A stretch of 64,000 nucleotides of DNA from Paenibacillus silagei (GCF_017874735.1 NZ_JAGGLV010000007.1:1-64000), one strand, 5' to 3'. Shown: positions 1-8,872, counted from the first letter of the stretch. Notes: generated by a model not told the origin, from the letters alone. A program made the numbers and translations.

Positions 1-3
1 GAG

Positions 4-118
4 GACGGAACGATTGTGAAAAAGCGGCAGCGGTCGCCTTGGTCTCCGGATTTTCACCGCTAAGGGGAATGAAAAAAATCTGGAGACCACAGCGACCCAA
101 ACAACGGTCCGTTCGCGC
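4..118. repeat. Large imperfect inverted-repeat element at window edge
   Basis: The segment folds back on itself. GGTCGC (32-37) pairs with GCGACC (92-97), GGTCTCC (41-47) with GGAGACC (82-88), and GGATTTTC (48-55) with the A-rich arm at 71-81. A weaker outer match (ACGG..TTGT against ACGG..CCGT) extends it to about 4-118. No reading frame covers it. It looks like a REP/MITE-type intergenic hairpin, possibly cut by the window start. The function is unknown. Confidence 0.5.
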
Positions 119-149
119 AGCGTCCACCCAAGTGCTCACGTTGATCCTA

Positions 150-207
150 CTCCAAAATAAAGAGCTGTCCCAAGCAGCCATTTCATGGCTTTTGGGACAG
201 CCCTTTC
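150..207 (-). terminator. Probable terminator downstream of ftsW
   Basis: GCTGTCCCAA (164-173) and TTGGGACAGC (192-201) are a perfect 10-bp inverted repeat, with an inner AGCCA/TGGCT pair in the loop. Read on the minus strand, the stem is followed by a T-rich stretch (CTTTATTTT). That suits termination of the leftward ftsW transcript, although copy A of the dispersed repeat lies in between. Confidence 0.55.
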
Positions 208-313
208 TACAAATATAAGAATTTATCTGTTTCACACGATAACTTATCCTTCTATTTCTCGCTGAAACGGTACCGTCCTTTACAAGGACGGCAAAGCCGT
301 TTCCACTTGTTGG
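207..313 (+). repeat. Dispersed structured repeat, copy A (full length)
   Basis: This is the most complete of four related intergenic elements (others at 29901, 33957 and 43271). It begins with CTACAAATATAA. A first hairpin follows (AATTTATC / GATAACTT around a TTTCAC loop), then the conserved block CCTTCTATTTCTCGC. It ends in a double stem: GAAACGG (264-270) pairs with CCGTTTC (297-303), enclosing CCGTCCTT (273-280) and AAGGACGG (284-291). It lies downstream of ftsW and has no coding potential. Confidence 0.7.
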
Positions 314-343
314 CTCAACCCTCTTTTGTATGTAGGTAGCCTC

Positions 344-1612
344 TTAGCGTGCGCGGGTGCCAGCATTTCTGTTGTTGCGTACCTGTCTGACCGTAGTCAC
401 AGACTTCACCACTTCCTCCTTGGCCGGACGATTGGTCTCCCGTGAGATGCTGAGCATGATCCCCATGCAGAGCATGGTGACAAGCAGCGAGGAGCCGCCG
501 TAGCTGATAAAGGGCAGTGTAACCCCTGTAAGCGGAATGGTATTGGTCACACCGCCGATATTGATGAAGGCCTGAATGGCGATGAGCCCCATGATTCCGA
601 TGCCGACCAGGGTGCCGAAGGGATCGGTACACCGCAGTGAAATCAGAATCCCTCTCCAGATAAAATACAGATAGAGCAGCAGGAACAAGGCTGTTCCCAC
701 GAAGCCGAGCTCCTCACCGATGACGGAAAATATAAAGTCAGTGTAAGGATAAGGAAGGTAGTGAAGCTTTTGGATGCTCTTACCAAACCCGGAGCCTTGT
801 GTTCCGCCTTCGCCTAGGGCGATAAGGGATTGCATGATATGATAGCCGGTGCCCGAGGCATCTTTCGCCGGATCAAGGAAGGCTTCAATACGGCCCTGAC
901 GGTAATCCTGCTTAATCTCAGCCTTCTCGGTGTGCGGCGACAGGGAGTCAATGGCGGTCTTGGCTCCCCAGACGAGAGCCACGCCCAGAATCAGTAGGCC
1001 AATCGAGCCCATAATGTGCTTCATACTGGCGCCGCCTGCATAGATGATCAGTCCGCTGGTTGCGACAAGAATCATACAGGAGCCTAGATCCGGCTGGAGC
1101 ATAATCAGTCCGGCTACGATGCCTACGATGATCATGACCGGGATGTACCCTGTCCGTAAATCGCGCAGCCGCTCACCTTTTTTGGTAATCAGGGCGGCCA
1201 GATACAGGATGATGGAGAGCTTGGCCAGCTCGGTAGGCTGAATCCCAAGGGTTCCGATGCTCATCCAGCTCTTGGCGCCGTTAATCCCCTCGGTGGTGGC
1301 TACGAACAGCAGTAGTACAAGTGTAATCACGAAGATCGGGGCATACCATTTCTTGAATTTGCTGTAGTGGATATTCATGACGACGAACATGATGAAGCTG
1401 CCCAGCACAGCCCAGATCAGTTGTTTTTTGACGAAGAAAAATGCATTGTTGCTGTATTTCTCACTGGCAAGGGTTAAGCTGGAACTGGAGCTGAACACCA
1501 TCAGCAGGCCGAAGCCCACGAACAGCAGGGTGAGAATAAGCAGCTGGAAATCGGGCGTTCCTCTTTTGGGCGGGCGGGCTTTGGAGGCCGTCTTTCCCTT
1601 CGCGGCACTCAA
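344..1612 (-). CDS. ftsW: SEDS-family peptidoglycan glycosyltransferase FtsW
   Basis: This 422-residue polytopic membrane protein polymerises lipid II for septal peptidoglycan together with a class B PBP. A basic N-terminal tail is followed by about ten hydrophobic segments. The long extracellular loop carries the SEDS signature IALGEGG...GFGKSIQKLHYLPYPYTD (residues about 245-275), and the C-terminal part has TLPFISYGGSS. These fit FtsW better than RodA. The TTG start overlaps the TGA of the upstream YugN-like gene, so the two genes are translationally coupled. FtsW and SpoVE paralogs cannot be separated from sequence alone. Confidence 0.88.
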   Translation of the reverse strand: MSAAKGKTASKARPPKRGTPDFQLLILTLLFVGFGLLMVFSSSSSLTLASEKYSNNAFFFVKKQLIWAVLGSFIMFVVMNIHYSKFKKWYAPIFVITLVLLLFVATTEGINGAKSWMSIGTLGIQPTELAKLSIILYLAALITKKGERLRDLRTGYIPVMIIVGIVAGLIMLQPDLGSCMILVATSGLIIYAGGASMKHIMGSIGLLILGVALVWGAKTAIDSLSPHTEKAEIKQDYRQGRIEAFLDPAKDASGTGYHIMQSLIALGEGGTQGSGFGKSIQKLHYLPYPYTDFIFSVIGEELGFVGTALFLLLYLYFIWRGILISLRCTDPFGTLVGIGIMGLIAIQAFINIGGVTNTIPLTGVTLPFISYGGSSLLVTMLCMGIMLSISRETNRPAKEEVVKSVTTVRQVRNNRNAGTRAR

Positions 1613-1956
1613 ACTTCCAGCAGCGCTTTCAATTCATTGATATGCTTCCGGGCTACCTCAAGCACCGGCTGAGGCACCGGGGATTCATATTCCAGCCCGT
1701 GGGGGAATGTGGCCTTGCCCAGATAGACGGCTTCAATCGCCAGCACCGCATCTGACTTCTCCAGCTTCCCCTCCACAGCACGGGTATTAATGCGCAGGAA
1801 GTATTCGCCGCCGTCCTTGCGGTCTTCTATCTTGCAGTCATAAGTCGCGCGGTAGTATTCCCATTGCCATCTGATGAATCCTGCCCTTGCTGCACTCTCG
1901 TCGAGATAAAGAAGGTCGCTCTTCAGTCCTTCGAGGCCCGTGTTCTCAAATATCAT
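1609..1956 (-). CDS. YugN-like family protein
   Basis: This is a 115-residue soluble protein of the small Bacillus YugN-like family, whose function is unknown. The N-terminal FENTGLEG motif and a C-terminal FPHGLEYESPVP-type segment recall that family. I place the start at the ATG ending at 1956, behind GGGGAG at about 1967-1973; a TTG three codons upstream is also open. It is first in a two-gene unit with ftsW and overlaps it. The family assignment rests on recalled motif similarity. Confidence 0.7.
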   Translation of the reverse strand: MIFENTGLEGLKSDLLYLDESAARAGFIRWQWEYYRATYDCKIEDRKDGGEYFLRINTRAVEGKLEKSDAVLAIEAVYLGKATFPHGLEYESPVPQPVLEVARKHINELKALLEV

Positions 1957-2118
1957 AGCGCACAACTCCCCTTAATGAAGTATAATGATTCATTTGTAAT
2001 TAAAATTTGTTATTGTTCTTCCTCATGATAGTCTGTTTCCCGGGGTTGTGCAAGGTAGAACAGGCTGATTAATACCCACTTTTTTGCGTTTCTGCTACAA
2101 TAAAAGAAAGTTGGCAGG

Positions 2119-2167
2119 CTGCGGAGCGGACAGAGCTTAAGGGCTTGCCCCGAAGGCTTATCCGCAG
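2119..2167 (+). promoter_or_regulatory. Leader hairpin upstream of the M20 amidohydrolase
   Basis: The divergent gap 1957-2196 holds promoters for both directions, including a TACAAT-like -10 near 2096. Just before the M20 gene, CTGCGGA (2119-2125) can pair perfectly with TCCGCAG (2161-2167), enclosing a GGGC/GCCC inner pair. It matches no riboswitch class I recognise. Confidence 0.3.
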
Positions 2168-2196
2168 GATGCTGTCAGAGAAGGGAATGGAGAGTT

Positions 2197-3378
2197 ATGG
2201 AGAGGTTAGAGATCGGGGAACTGCTCCCGGAAATGATCAAATGGCGCCGCCATCTGCACCGTCATCCGGAGCTGTCCTATCAGGAGAAGGAGACCTCCGC
2301 TTATGTCGGGGCAAGGCTCACGGAGCTCGGGATTGAGGTCCGGCGGAGTGCAGCAGGCTACGGATTGACAGGCATACTTAAGGGCCGAGAGACTGGCAGA
2401 ACGGTAGTCCTGCGTGCAGATATGGACGCGCTGAGTATTACGGAGGAGAGCGGCCGGGAATATGCTTCCCAGCATCCCGGGGTTATGCATGCCTGCGGGC
2501 ATGACGGGCATACCGCCATGCTGCTGGCTGCGGCGGCGTATTACAGCTCCCGCCGGGAGGAACTGAGGGGGGAGATCCGCTTTCTGTTCCAGCCGGCGGA
2601 AGAGGTCTGTCCCGGCGGTGCAGTGGACATGATTGCGGAAGGCGTGCTTGCGGGTGCGGATGCTGTCTACGGGCTGCATCTGTGGACGCCGTTCCCGCTC
2701 GGGACGGTAGGCAGTGCGCCGGGGCCGCTGATGGCTTCGGCCGATGAGTTCTTCATTGATCTGACCGGCCGGGGCGGACACGGCGGCATGCCCCACCGCA
2801 CAGCAGACAGCATTGTGGCCGGTGCGGCACTGGTTACCGGGCTGCAGACGATTGTCAGCCGCAACGTTGATCCGCTGCGTCCTGCTGTGGTCAGCGTGGG
2901 AACGATGCAAGGCGGTTCCGCCCAGAATATCATTGCCGAGCGCTGCCGGATTACCGGGACAGTGCGGGCATTTGATGAAGAGACACGTCATCTGATCCGC
3001 CGCCGCATTGAAGAGTTGGCGGCGTCCATAGCCGCAGCCTATGGGACGGAGGCGAAGGTGGACTATCTAATGGGGTACCCGCCGCTGGTGAATGACATTG
3101 CTGAGTATGAACGCTTCGCCCGTGTTGCCCCTGAGGCGCTGGGTACAGATGCCCAAGTGATGCTGATGGAGAAGATTATGCCGGCGGAGGACTTTTCCTA
3201 TTATGTTCAGGAGATTCCCGGCTGCTTCATCTTCGTCGGTGCGGGCAATGCGGCCAAGGATGCTGTCTATCCGCACCATCACAGCAAATTTGATTTCGAT
3301 GAGGATGCTATGCTCTATGGCGTGAAGCTGCTGGTCGCTATGGCCGATTCCTGTCTGAATGAGTCCTTATCCGTATAA
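2197..3378 (+). CDS. M20 family metallo-amidohydrolase (N-acyl-amino-acid hydrolase type)
   Basis: This 393-residue cytosolic enzyme probably hydrolyses N-acyl amino acids or a related amide. It has the full M20D layout: a metal-binding HACGHDGHTA motif near residue 97, an EE pair at FQPAEEVCPGG, an inserted dimerisation domain with GRGGHGGMPH, and a C-terminal His in YPHHHSKFDFDE. Length is usual for the IAA-Leu/hippurate hydrolase group. It could be an N-acetyl-diaminopimelate deacetylase, but the neighbours do not support a lysine operon. Substrate is undetermined. Confidence 0.85.
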   Translation: MERLEIGELLPEMIKWRRHLHRHPELSYQEKETSAYVGARLTELGIEVRRSAAGYGLTGILKGRETGRTVVLRADMDALSITEESGREYASQHPGVMHACGHDGHTAMLLAAAAYYSSRREELRGEIRFLFQPAEEVCPGGAVDMIAEGVLAGADAVYGLHLWTPFPLGTVGSAPGPLMASADEFFIDLTGRGGHGGMPHRTADSIVAGAALVTGLQTIVSRNVDPLRPAVVSVGTMQGGSAQNIIAERCRITGTVRAFDEETRHLIRRRIEELAASIAAAYGTEAKVDYLMGYPPLVNDIAEYERFARVAPEALGTDAQVMLMEKIMPAEDFSYYVQEIPGCFIFVGAGNAAKDAVYPHHHSKFDFDEDAMLYGVKLLVAMADSCLNESLSV

Positions 3379-3442
3379 ATGTTACCGCTCCAGGAAAAAC
3401 TACTCTCAAATGCCATGGTAACGTGGACAGGAGGGTTCATTC

Positions 3443-3559
3443 TTGAAGACAGTCAAAGAAGTGATGACCGCGCAGCCGGTGCCGGTGACTCTGCTGGACA
3501 ATATCTATGAGGCTGCGAAGCCGCTCCATGAAATCTCACAGCGGCAGCAGCTGCATTAA
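3443..3559 (+). pseudogene. Truncated CBS-domain protein (remnant)
   Basis: A TTG start behind AGGAGGG opens a 38-codon frame that reads KTVKEVMTAQPVPVTLLDN and continues IYEAAKPLHE before TAA. This is the typical beginning of a CBS domain (V.EVMT..P..V.....I.EA...), which normally continues for 110-140 residues as a pair. Here it stops after about 30 residues and nothing homologous follows before the terminator at 3573. I read it as a decayed or truncated gene whose start signals survive. A functional micro-peptide cannot be excluded. Confidence 0.5.
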
Positions 3560-3572
3560 TAGAATGACGAGT

Positions 3573-3605
3573 GGCTCATATCCGTTTGGCGGAGGTGGGC
3601 TTTTT
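3573..3605 (+). terminator. Rho-independent terminator
   Basis: GGCTCA/TGGGCT (with G-T wobbles) and TCCG/CGGA form a stem followed by five Ts (3601-3605). It separates the M20 gene and CBS remnant from the helicase operon. Confidence 0.5.
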
Positions 3606-3654
3606 CGTTGTAGGGACAAATGTGAACCACTATAGCACACAAGGAGGGAATAGG

Positions 3655-5367
3655 ATGAGCGGAGCAGAGGCGGGGCCATGCATCACACGGAATGACCGGA
3701 CAATTCTGCTGGAATGCGGACATCCGGGATTTGAGGAGGCGCGGACGATTCTAAGCGGATTTGCCGAGCTTGTCAAAAGTCCTCCAGCCTACCACACTTA
3801 CCGGATCACACCGTTGTCCCTATGGAACGCCGCAGCCGGGGGACAAACAGCGGCAGAGGTCATTGAAGGACTGCGCAGGCTGTCCAGGTGGGGCATTCCT
3901 TCCGAGGTCGAAGGGGAGATGGTGCTGTTGATGTCCCGTTACGGAAGCTTGCATCTGCACGCGGATGAGAGTGATCCGCAGCTTGTTACGTTAACCGCTG
4001 ACCGGGCGAGCCGGCTGGATGAACTGGATGACTCTCAGAAGCTGAAGGAGCTGGGCCTGCGCCGGACCGGGGAGCTGCATAGCCATTGTCCGAAGATGAA
4101 CCGGGGTCTGCTGAAGCAGGAGTTAACCAGACTTGGTTATCCGGTTCTTGACTATGCCGGGTACCGGGACGGGCAGATGCTGAAGATGGCCTGGCGGGAA
4201 ACTCTAAGGGAAACGGGTGAAGAGAGCAGCGCCGAATTCAGGCTCCGGGATTATCAACTGGAGGCTGTCCGAAAGTTCCAGGGAACCGGCGGACATGGCG
4301 GCAGCGGTGTGGTCGTGCTGCCCTGCGGGGCAGGCAAAACAGTTGTCGGCCTTGCGGTGCTGGAGCAGCTGCAGTGCGAGACACTGATCCTTACTTCAAG
4401 CACGACTTCAGTAGAACAGTGGCGCGGGGAGCTGCTGCTGCGGACCACGCTGAGTGCAGATGAGGTCGGGGAATACACGGGAGAGCACCGGGAGGTGCGG
4501 CCGGTAACTGTTACAACCTATCAAATGCTGACCCACAGGCGCTCCAAGGGAGGAGCGTTTGTCCACATGAATCTGTTCCATGAGCGAAACTGGGGGTTGA
4601 TTATCTATGACGAGGTCCATCTGCTTCCGGCACCTGTCTTCCGGGCGACCGCAGATATTCAGGCTACGCGGCGGCTGGGGCTGACAGCAACGCTGGTCCG
4701 GGAGGACGGGCGGGAGGGGGATGTGTTCTCCCTGATCGGCCCGAGATGCTACGACCTGCCCTGGAAGGTGCTGGAGCGGCAGGGATGGATTGCAGCTGTC
4801 GATTGCATCGAGGTCATCGTTCCGATGAACCAGAAGCTGCGGCAGCAATATATGTATGCCGGTGCGAAGGAGCAGTTCCGGCTGGCGGCAGGTAATAAGG
4901 CTAAGGCGCAGGCCGCAGCGCAGATTGCTGCGGCGCATCCCGCAGCGTCGATTCTGGTGATCGGGCAGTACCTCGACCAGCTCGAGCAGCTGGAGCTGGA
5001 GCTGGCGGCCCCTCTGATCACGGGCAAGACTCCGCAGAAGGAGCGGAATGCGCTCTACGCTGCGTTTAATGATGGCAAGCTGCCGGTGCTGATTGTCTCC
5101 AAGGTTGCGAACTTTGCTGTGAATCTGCCGGATGCCTCGGTAGCAATTGAGGTATCCGGCGCCTTCGGCTCCCGGCAGGAGGAGGCTCAGCGGCTGGGCC
5201 GCATCCTTCGTCCGAAGCCGGGGGATAACCGGGCGTATTTCTACACGCTGGTCACGGGAGACAGCCGGGAGCAGGACTTCGCCCTGCGCCGCCGGATGTT
5301 CCTGACAGAGCAAGGCTACGAATACGGGGTCCGGATGCTGGACCCGGCGGAAGGAGCTGTTCTCTGA
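3655..5367 (+). CDS. XPB/ERCC3-type superfamily 2 DNA helicase
   Basis: This 570-residue ATP-dependent DNA translocase resembles XPB, the eukaryotic TFIIH helicase also found in actinobacteria. Visible motifs: Walker A CGAGKT (about residue 225), DEVH box (319-322), motif III LTATL (about 343), and motif VI QRLGRILRP (about 513). The roughly 200-residue N-terminal region corresponds to the damage-recognition-like domain of bacterial XPBs. I chose the ATG at 3655 because of AAGGAGGG just upstream; the frame is open from 3571. It overlaps the next gene by one base (TGATG), indicating coupled expression with its partner. A repair role is inferred. Confidence 0.85.
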   Translation: MSGAEAGPCITRNDRTILLECGHPGFEEARTILSGFAELVKSPPAYHTYRITPLSLWNAAAGGQTAAEVIEGLRRLSRWGIPSEVEGEMVLLMSRYGSLHLHADESDPQLVTLTADRASRLDELDDSQKLKELGLRRTGELHSHCPKMNRGLLKQELTRLGYPVLDYAGYRDGQMLKMAWRETLRETGEESSAEFRLRDYQLEAVRKFQGTGGHGGSGVVVLPCGAGKTVVGLAVLEQLQCETLILTSSTTSVEQWRGELLLRTTLSADEVGEYTGEHREVRPVTVTTYQMLTHRRSKGGAFVHMNLFHERNWGLIIYDEVHLLPAPVFRATADIQATRRLGLTATLVREDGREGDVFSLIGPRCYDLPWKVLERQGWIAAVDCIEVIVPMNQKLRQQYMYAGAKEQFRLAAGNKAKAQAAAQIAAAHPAASILVIGQYLDQLEQLELELAAPLITGKTPQKERNALYAAFNDGKLPVLIVSKVANFAVNLPDASVAIEVSGAFGSRQEEAQRLGRILRPKPGDNRAYFYTLVTGDSREQDFALRRRMFLTEQGYEYGVRMLDPAEGAVL

Positions 5368-7487
5368 TGGAACTGGAACCGGCAGATGATATCGGCAAGC
5401 TGTCTGCGGATGCTTGTGAAGTGCTGCTGCGGATAGCGGCAGAGCATGCGGCTTCGCCATGTACAGCGGATTCTGCAGAGCGGCTGCGGCCTGAATTCCT
5501 GTGTAGAGCCGAGCAGTTGCTGGCCCTGGAGGAACTGCTTCACACCGGGATGCTGGAGCTGCGTCAGAAGGTGTGGGGGGAGCGGCTGTATCAGATTCCG
5601 CAGCAGCAGTATCCCTTGATCCTGCGGAGCTTCTGGACGGGCTGCCCGCAGGTGCAGGTGGAGGGGGCAGTCCGGGTGGAGCATGCAGCGTGTTCAGAAC
5701 TGGCAGGGGAGCTATTTCAGGGACTGCTGTTCATAGCCCAGGAAGGCCTGCCTCTGACATCTAAGGGAGTGATACATAAGAAGCAGCTTGGCCGGTTAGC
5801 CGGAAGGTTGTCCATACCGGAGGAGTCTCTGGCCCTCCTTGAGTCCTCGGCCGGTCACCAGAGCTATGCGCTGCCGGTTACATTAATCATTGATCTGCTG
5901 AGCGTATTGGGGCTGATTACCCGCGATAACAGCGGGTATGGAGTAGACAGACCGATGCTGCAACGCTGGCTGGCTCTTACCGCACAAGAGATGACGGATA
6001 CGCTCTACACCTTGGTAATCAGCCGCTACGGTGCTCCGCTGCCTGAAGAGCAGCATTTCAGACATTTGCTCTCGGCAGCAGAGTTTAAGACGGACGAGTG
6101 GTTTGCGGTAGAGCCTGTTCTAAGCTGGATGAGACAGAATGGTCTAGCCGGGGAGCAGTCTGTGCCAGGGGCAGCAGGGACAGGCTCAGACTCAGGGCTT
6201 AAGCAGGCGTCACTTGCCTGGATTCGCCTTCTGGCCGCCTTCGGCTGGTGTGAGCTGGGGTCTTCAGCAGAAGGAGCGGAGTGCTTCCGCTGGAAGGCAA
6301 GGAAGCCGCAGCTGACCAGACATAGTCTAGGAATAACCCCGCAGCATCAAGAGGGTGCAGAAGAAGCGGACACTAACCCGGAAACAGCCAGCAGCAGTCC
6401 AAGCATAGCCTCACACAGCCAAGCAATCCTGGACAGCGCCGCCGAAGCTCAAGATACCGTCCTCAGCCCGCAGAGACCCGTAGCAGCTGAAGCCGCATGT
6501 AGCCCGCTGCCGCAGGCATCGGCTTCCGCGTCCCCCGGCTTCATTGTTCAGCCGGATTTCGAGGTGCTGGTACCACCGGAGGTCGCTTATACGGTCCGCT
6601 GGACCTTGGCCGGGTGTGCGGAGCTGCTGCATCACGAGGATCTCTGGAGCTTCCGGCTGACCCGTGAGCGGCTGGAAGCCGCGGCGGACCAAGGGTTCGC
6701 CCCGGGTGAAGTGATCTCCTGGCTGAACGCCCATGCCGCCGGAGGATTGCCGGAGCAGGTCATACTGGCGCTACGGCAGTGGGCCAGAGCGATCGGGCGG
6801 ACCGAACTGGCGGAGGTTCTTCTGCTGTCCTGCGCCGGAGAGCAGGAGGGCGAGATAATCGCCGCCCATCCCCGGCTGCAGGACATCGTTACCCGCATCG
6901 GCCCGCTCCACTTCATTGTCCGGCCGGAGGCTGCCGGGCAGCTGCGCAAAGAGCTTGCAGCCGCCGGTCTGGCGCCGTCCGTAAGGGCCGGGGACCTGAA
7001 CGGGGCTGCGGGCCAGCAGCAGCTGTTCGAGCTGTCTGGGCCGGACGATCCAGCGCTGCGCTACGAGCTCCCTGCCGCAGCCGGGGAACGGGGCCTGCTG
7101 GGAACGGGACCGTCCCCGAAGCTCCTGCCGCTGGACAGGGGAGGCCGCCTGATGCTGGAGCTGCCGGGTGAGGAGGCCGTGCCGCAGATGTGGTTCAATC
7201 AGTGGAGGCAGTATCATGTCACTACAGCGCAAAAGGTAATGGAGCAGGCCCTAAGCTGGGGAATCAAGGTCCGGCTCTCCTACGGGGGCAAGGCGGCGGA
7301 TTTCATTCCTGAACGGATCAGCGGACGCCCATGGAAGGTACGGGGCATTCTGCTGCTCCCGGGAACGGAGACGGCAGAGGAGACGGAGCTTGCAGCGGAG
7401 GACTGGCAGGAAATTCAGCTGCTGCATCCGCTTAAGCACAGAAATTCTTCTTCTGCTGAGGCGGGCGGATATGTTATGATAAGGTAG
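5367..7487 (+). CDS. Helicase-associated protein (partner of XPB helicase)
   Basis: This 706-residue protein has no Walker A motif. It resembles the large proteins encoded beside bacterial XPB genes (mycobacterial Rv0862c-like, 'helicase conserved C-terminal domain' type). Winged-helix-like segments occupy the first 300 residues. A Ala/Ser/Gln-rich linker follows (about 330-380), then a GFIVQPDFEVLVPPEV segment that begins the conserved domain (about residue 390). The C-terminal part includes KVRLSYGGKAADFIPERI, reminiscent of a WYL-type beta barrel. It starts at the stop codon of the helicase, so the two products probably act together. Role unknown. Confidence 0.7.
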   Translation: MELEPADDIGKLSADACEVLLRIAAEHAASPCTADSAERLRPEFLCRAEQLLALEELLHTGMLELRQKVWGERLYQIPQQQYPLILRSFWTGCPQVQVEGAVRVEHAACSELAGELFQGLLFIAQEGLPLTSKGVIHKKQLGRLAGRLSIPEESLALLESSAGHQSYALPVTLIIDLLSVLGLITRDNSGYGVDRPMLQRWLALTAQEMTDTLYTLVISRYGAPLPEEQHFRHLLSAAEFKTDEWFAVEPVLSWMRQNGLAGEQSVPGAAGTGSDSGLKQASLAWIRLLAAFGWCELGSSAEGAECFRWKARKPQLTRHSLGITPQHQEGAEEADTNPETASSSPSIASHSQAILDSAAEAQDTVLSPQRPVAAEAACSPLPQASASASPGFIVQPDFEVLVPPEVAYTVRWTLAGCAELLHHEDLWSFRLTRERLEAAADQGFAPGEVISWLNAHAAGGLPEQVILALRQWARAIGRTELAEVLLLSCAGEQEGEIIAAHPRLQDIVTRIGPLHFIVRPEAAGQLRKELAAAGLAPSVRAGDLNGAAGQQQLFELSGPDDPALRYELPAAAGERGLLGTGPSPKLLPLDRGGRLMLELPGEEAVPQMWFNQWRQYHVTTAQKVMEQALSWGIKVRLSYGGKAADFIPERISGRPWKVRGILLLPGTETAEETELAAEDWQEIQLLHPLKHRNSSSAEAGGYVMIR

Positions 7488-7533
7488 TCTATCGCTGCGG
7501 TAGAACATTAAATGCAGAAAAGAGTTGAAGTTC

Positions 7534-7971
7534 ATGAGCGTAGCGGAATTAAATACGGTCGATATGGCTGAAGTGCTGACATACGCCTATGAATTAGGCG
7601 ATATGATTAATCAATCCGCAGAAGTGTCGGATTACCTATACTGGAAGGGACAGGTAGATAACCATCCCCAAATCCAGGCCATGATCAAGCGGCTGCAAGG
7701 CAAGAAGGAGCTGTTTGACGAGACACAGCGGTTTGGTCATTTTCACCCGAACTATCACTCGGCCAAGGATGAGGTTGAGGCTGTAGAGCGGGAGCTGGAG
7801 CAGTTCGAAGCGGTGATCCGCTTCAAGAATGCGGAGAAGACGCTGGATGATATTCTTCATTCCATGTCTGAGGCGATCGCATTCTCGGTCTCGGACAGTA
7901 TTAAGGTTCCCAGCAATGATCCGTCCCCCAAAGGCGGATGCGGCAGCGGCGGCAAATGCTCCTGCGGATAA
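7534..7971 (+). CDS. ricF: YlbF/RicF, Fe-S subunit of the Y-complex
   Basis: This 145-residue protein belongs to the YlbF/YmcA family. In Bacillus subtilis RicF (YlbF) joins RicA and RicT in a [4Fe-4S] complex that directs RNase Y cleavage and influences competence, biofilm and sporulation. The long helical body contains DETQRFGHFHPNYHSAKDE, and the C-terminus ends in the cysteine cluster GGCGSGGKCSCG, matching RicF. The ATG at 7534 was chosen with AGAG upstream; a TTG three codons earlier is possible. ylbG follows immediately, as in B. subtilis. Confidence 0.9.
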   Translation: MSVAELNTVDMAEVLTYAYELGDMINQSAEVSDYLYWKGQVDNHPQIQAMIKRLQGKKELFDETQRFGHFHPNYHSAKDEVEAVERELEQFEAVIRFKNAEKTLDDILHSMSEAIAFSVSDSIKVPSNDPSPKGGCGSGGKCSCG

Positions 7972-8013
7972 GCTGACCCGTGAGGAGATAGAGAAAGAGA
8001 GGCGGATGAGCTT

Positions 8014-8277
8014 ATGTTTGCGGAACGGACAGGTTATATTGTATGGGTTAGCGACGTCAAGGCGGCGCGCAACCTGGAGAAGTACGGCACATTGCACTAC
8101 GTTTCCCGTAAAATGCACTATGCGGTAATGTACGTCAATGCGGAGCGCGCCGAGGAAGTTATGAAGAATGTCCGCAGACTTTCTTATGTGCGCAAGATTG
8201 AGCGTTCGTACCGCAATGAACTGAAGACGGAATATACCAGCAACGGACCGGACAAGTCCAAGTACTACGGTCTGTAG
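8014..8277 (+). CDS. ylbG: YlbG-like protein (DUF2129/UPF0298)
   Basis: This 87-residue cytosolic protein belongs to the YlbG family, of unknown function. It contains the conserved segments YIVWVSDVKAARNLEKYG and GTLHYVSRKMHYAVMYV and usually neighbours ylbF, as here (42-bp gap). A strong terminator follows, closing the operon that begins with ricF. Confidence 0.85.
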   Translation: MFAERTGYIVWVSDVKAARNLEKYGTLHYVSRKMHYAVMYVNAERAEEVMKNVRRLSYVRKIERSYRNELKTEYTSNGPDKSKYYGL

Positions 8278-8300
8278 TTCAGGGATAAGGGTTATTTAGA

Positions 8301-8326
8301 CAGACGCCGCTGGCGTCTGTTTTTTT
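8301..8326 (+). terminator. Rho-independent terminator after ylbG
   Basis: CAGACGCC (8301-8308) pairs perfectly with GGCGTCTG (8312-8319) around a 3-nt loop and is followed by seven Ts. Confidence 0.9.
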
Positions 8327-8341
8327 AGAGGGGGACCACCA

Positions 8342-8827
8342 ATGAACAAAGAGGAACAGGTCTTAACCGCTTTCCGGGAATTATTCAATAAGATGAGCTG
8401 GCTGAACAAGTCGAAGATGGAGATCAGTCTTAAGGGTAATAAACCCTCTGAGGTGCACTGTATTGAATACATCGGACGACATGCAGACGTCAACGTGACC
8501 AAGCTTGCAGAGGCCTTGTACATGACCAGAGGGGCGATCAGCAAGATTACACGGAAGCTCCTACACAAGGGGCTTATCGAGAGCTACCAGAAGCCGGACA
8601 ATCAGAAGGAAATCTATTTCAGGCTAACCGGTCAAGGGGAGGCTGTGTATCAGATCCATGACGAATTGCACCGTGAGTTCCGGGAGCGGGACAGACCCGT
8701 GTTTGAGCAGGTGACCGATAGCCAGTATGCCGGTATGCTCAGCTTCATGGAGAGGTACAATAGGCATTTGGATGAAGAGATTAAGAAGCAGGAGCTGGAG
8801 CTGGAGAACAGCATGGAAGAAGATTAA
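8342..8827 (+). CDS. MarR-family transcriptional regulator
   Basis: This 161-residue winged-helix repressor-type protein shows N-terminal helices, an HTH around NVTKLAEALYMTRGAISKITRKLL (residues 55-78, given here as a span), and a C-terminal dimerisation helix rich in Glu/Lys. It lies directly upstream of an MFS efflux gene. Two near-palindromes at that gene's promoter have the size of MarR operators, so local control of the pump is the natural inference. The ligand is unknown. Its own short terminator separates it from the pump. Confidence 0.85.
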   Translation: MNKEEQVLTAFRELFNKMSWLNKSKMEISLKGNKPSEVHCIEYIGRHADVNVTKLAEALYMTRGAISKITRKLLHKGLIESYQKPDNQKEIYFRLTGQGEAVYQIHDELHREFRERDRPVFEQVTDSQYAGMLSFMERYNRHLDEEIKKQELELENSMEED

Positions 8828-8872
8828 TTTCCCCTCTATACTTCAGCAGAATATTACAGGCAGAGTTACTTT

